Shown: positions 14,450 to 15,858 of the stretch, piece after piece
Layout: the number at the start of each line of letters is the position of its first letter
Numbering within the stretch: the stretch's first letter is position 1
From: M3007 sp038203695
GTDB taxonomy: Bacteria > Bacteroidota > Bacteroidia > Chitinophagales > Saprospiraceae
Length of the DNA stretch: 15,858 bases
Reading direction: 5' to 3'
Assembly (NCBI GenBank): GCA_038203695.1
Contig: JBBRDQ010000115.1
Span: 1 to 15,858, forward strand
Notes under the pieces: model-generated
What the model was told of the DNA's origin: nothing
Databases searched by the model: none
The model's input: only the letters and a program-made list of their open reading frames with translations
Position numbers and translations under genes: made by a program

Positions 14450-15157
14450 ATGAAAACCACTTTGCTCCGACTCTCATTCTTTTTGGTTTTTACTGCCCTG
14501 GCCAGCGAAGCCTATGCAGACTACGGTTCGATCATACTGCACAAAGCAAAATTTGTGCTGAAAAACGGATCTTCTGTAACCGGATACGTTCCACTATCCG
14601 ATTACAATATTAGCATGGAGGACTATAAGGACATGCATCCGGATAAAGCGTTCCAAAAGTTAATCAATACCTATTTCTTTGCCGATCGAAAAACCCTGCA
14701 ATTTCAGGTATTTGAACAATACAATACGTTGATATCGCCGGTAGCATCGGCCAATCCTTTGGACAAGGAGTTTTTGTATACGGATGCTGCGTCGGTGCAC
14801 ACCCTCCATTTGGACAGTATTAATTACACCATATATATAAGCGCGGAAGATAAACCCTGCTTGTTGTGGAGAAATATTGAAGTATTCGCGCCGGGTACGG
14901 TGGACCTTATGGCGCATGATTCCGTGCAGCATTTTACTACCGTCAATTTATTTAACAGCGACAATTATTTCGTGAATGCGCATATCTTTTGTTTCAATCC
15001 TAACCTGTCCGATGCAGCATTTAGGGAGGCCATTCAGAATTTTGGTAAAAACGTCCTACCTGATCGTCGGTCCGATCCCACCAACTACCGCGAAGCAGTA
15101 AAAGCACTAGAAAAAATGGGAATCGTCGTTTTTTTTGGGGCAGAAGGAAGTTGTTGA
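14450..15157 (+). CDS. Unrecognised secreted protein
   Basis: A 235-residue protein with a clear Sec signal peptide (MKTTLLRLSFFLVFTALASE, probable cleavage after AYA at 23). The mature part starts with a beta-rich segment (FVLKNGSSVTGYVPL, 35-49), which resembles the NG-turn strands of Bacteroidota periplasmic proteins. It continues with mixed secondary structure and four cysteines at scattered positions. No catalytic motif or known domain was recognised. The upstream sequence is AT-rich (AAAAATAAGAAAC before ATG), as expected for Bacteroidota leaders. A lipoprotein gene follows 23 bp after its stop, so both may be one transcript. The function is unknown. Confidence 0.75.
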   Translation: MKTTLLRLSFFLVFTALASEAYADYGSIILHKAKFVLKNGSSVTGYVPLSDYNISMEDYKDMHPDKAFQKLINTYFFADRKTLQFQVFEQYNTLISPVASANPLDKEFLYTDAASVHTLHLDSINYTIYISAEDKPCLLWRNIEVFAPGTVDLMAHDSVQHFTTVNLFNSDNYFVNAHIFCFNPNLSDAAFREAIQNFGKNVLPDRRSDPTNYREAVKALEKMGIVVFFGAEGSC

Positions 15158-15180
15158 TACTGTACACTTAACCGCTCGTC

Positions 15181-15720
15181 ATGCGCTTTCTAACCATATT
15201 CCTGCTCTCCATCACTTGCTCCGGCTGCTTTCTGTTGTACCGAAAACCCAGCCGAAGCGATTATAAACTAAGCCAGGTCAAGGATGCTGCTACTGCTGCT
15301 GTTGTACGCAAAGATGGCCTTTACTACAATTTAAAAAGGGATGGCGAAACGTATTCGCATTTCGTCGCGCATTTTTACAATGCTGATCAATTGACCTTGG
15401 TCGAATTCGGAGCGGAAGGTCCGGAACCGAAGTTTGAAACCTGGACAGCAATCATCAAAAATATCGAGGCCGGTAAAAACATGGATGATAAAGGGCTGTA
15501 CCGCTATCAAAGTCCCAACAAGCTGCGGATCGAACTGTGTAAAGGATACCCGACGCGGGGTTATTATTTTGTGACGTACCACGCTACGGTATTAGACACC
15601 GGGATAGCGATCCAACTGGGTGGACACCGGAAATACCGGCGGGTTATGCCGGATTATGCGCCTGAATTCGGAAATCTGGGAGCGGGTTGCGTGGATACGC
15701 TGGTATTCAAAGCGTTTTAG
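15181..15720 (+). CDS. Unrecognised lipoprotein
   Basis: A 179-residue predicted lipoprotein: MRFLTIFLLSITCSGC, with Cys16 as the lipidated residue. The mature part is basic and polar at first (YRKPSRSDYKLSQVKDAATA), then a mixed alpha/beta region with KDGLYYNLKRDGE (44-56) and FVTYHATVLDTG. No known domain was recognised; the length and layout fit small envelope proteins common in this phylum. It begins 23 bp after the preceding secreted protein gene and is probably co-transcribed with it. After its stop the sequence becomes repeat-rich. Confidence 0.75.
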   Translation: MRFLTIFLLSITCSGCFLLYRKPSRSDYKLSQVKDAATAAVVRKDGLYYNLKRDGETYSHFVAHFYNADQLTLVEFGAEGPEPKFETWTAIIKNIEAGKNMDDKGLYRYQSPNKLRIELCKGYPTRGYYFVTYHATVLDTGIAIQLGGHRKYRRVMPDYAPEFGNLGAGCVDTLVFKAF

Positions 15721-15738
15721 CAGGGTATGATGAAGATT

Positions 15739-15843
15739 CGGATTTCCCGGTAGCGGCAGGATAGCAGAGCGGATTGAAACGGATTTTCACGTTACGACAG
15801 GATAGCACACGGATTACCCGGATTGAACGGATTAAAACGGATT
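15739..15843. repeat. CGGATT-based intergenic repeat, helically spaced
   Basis: The word CGGATT starts at 15739, 15770, 15780, 15810, 15819, 15828 and 15838. The steps are 31, 10, 30, 9, 9 and 10 bp, all near whole helical turns. Two larger units are visible: CGGCAGGATAGCA at 15754 and CGACAGGATAGCA at 15795, each followed by CGGATT words. A related copy is at 7083-7110. No gene was found in this tail; the window ends shortly after the repeat. Confidence 0.7.
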
Positions 15844-15858
15844 TTCTGGCAGGCTGAC

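Noticed and set aside
14341..14613. GTG-started plus frame of 90 codons
   Set aside because: It overlaps the signal peptide and N-terminus of the secreted protein gene in another frame and has no domain.

Overview
The window looks like chromosomal DNA of a Bacteroidota bacterium, probably of the Saprospiria/Chitinophagia type, with medium G+C. The support is: Bacteroidota-type promoters (TTTG, about 20 bp, TAnnTTTG); no obvious Shine-Dalgarno sites; many lipoproteins; a type IX secretion (T9SS) sorting domain; and family content (FG-GAP lipoprotein, YARHG, DUF4239, DUF2306, RskA-like anti-sigma). No tRNA, rRNA or CRISPR array was seen.

Layout. 1-783 (minus) is the start of an FG-GAP/VCBS surface lipoprotein whose frame breaks at the window edge. 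981-2394 (minus) is an ECF sigma factor followed by its RskA-like anti-sigma factor, behind a good consensus promoter. Divergent from it, 2744-10771 (plus) is a run of envelope genes: M23 peptidase, DUF2306 membrane protein, YARHG lipoprotein, DUF4239 membrane protein, secreted M1 aminopeptidase and a GT-C-like membrane protein. The M23 and DUF2306 genes are separated by two inverted arrays of a 7-bp repeat that run into the next start codon. A stand-alone T9SS sorting domain lies at 10990-11298.

11528-14010 is an AT-rich accessory block after a rho-independent terminator. It holds two closely spaced genes. The first encodes a protein read as N-terminal helix-turn-helix, two CBS domains and a C-terminal HEPN domain with an intact Rx4H RNase motif. 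The second encodes a stand-alone HsdR_N-like PD-(D/E)xK nuclease. The pair looks like an uncharacterised nucleotide-sensing RNase plus DNase module, possibly anti-phage. It has its own promoter-like region and a 10-bp inverted repeat that could be an operator. On its right are an IS transposase 3' remnant (minus) and, abutting it, what looks like the last codons of a GH3 beta-glucosidase (plus), which suggests insertion and deletion at this site.

14450-15720 (plus) holds two unrecognised exported proteins, one with a signal peptide and one a lipoprotein. The window ends in an intergenic repeat built on CGGATT at about helical spacing; a related copy lies upstream of the M1 peptidase gene.
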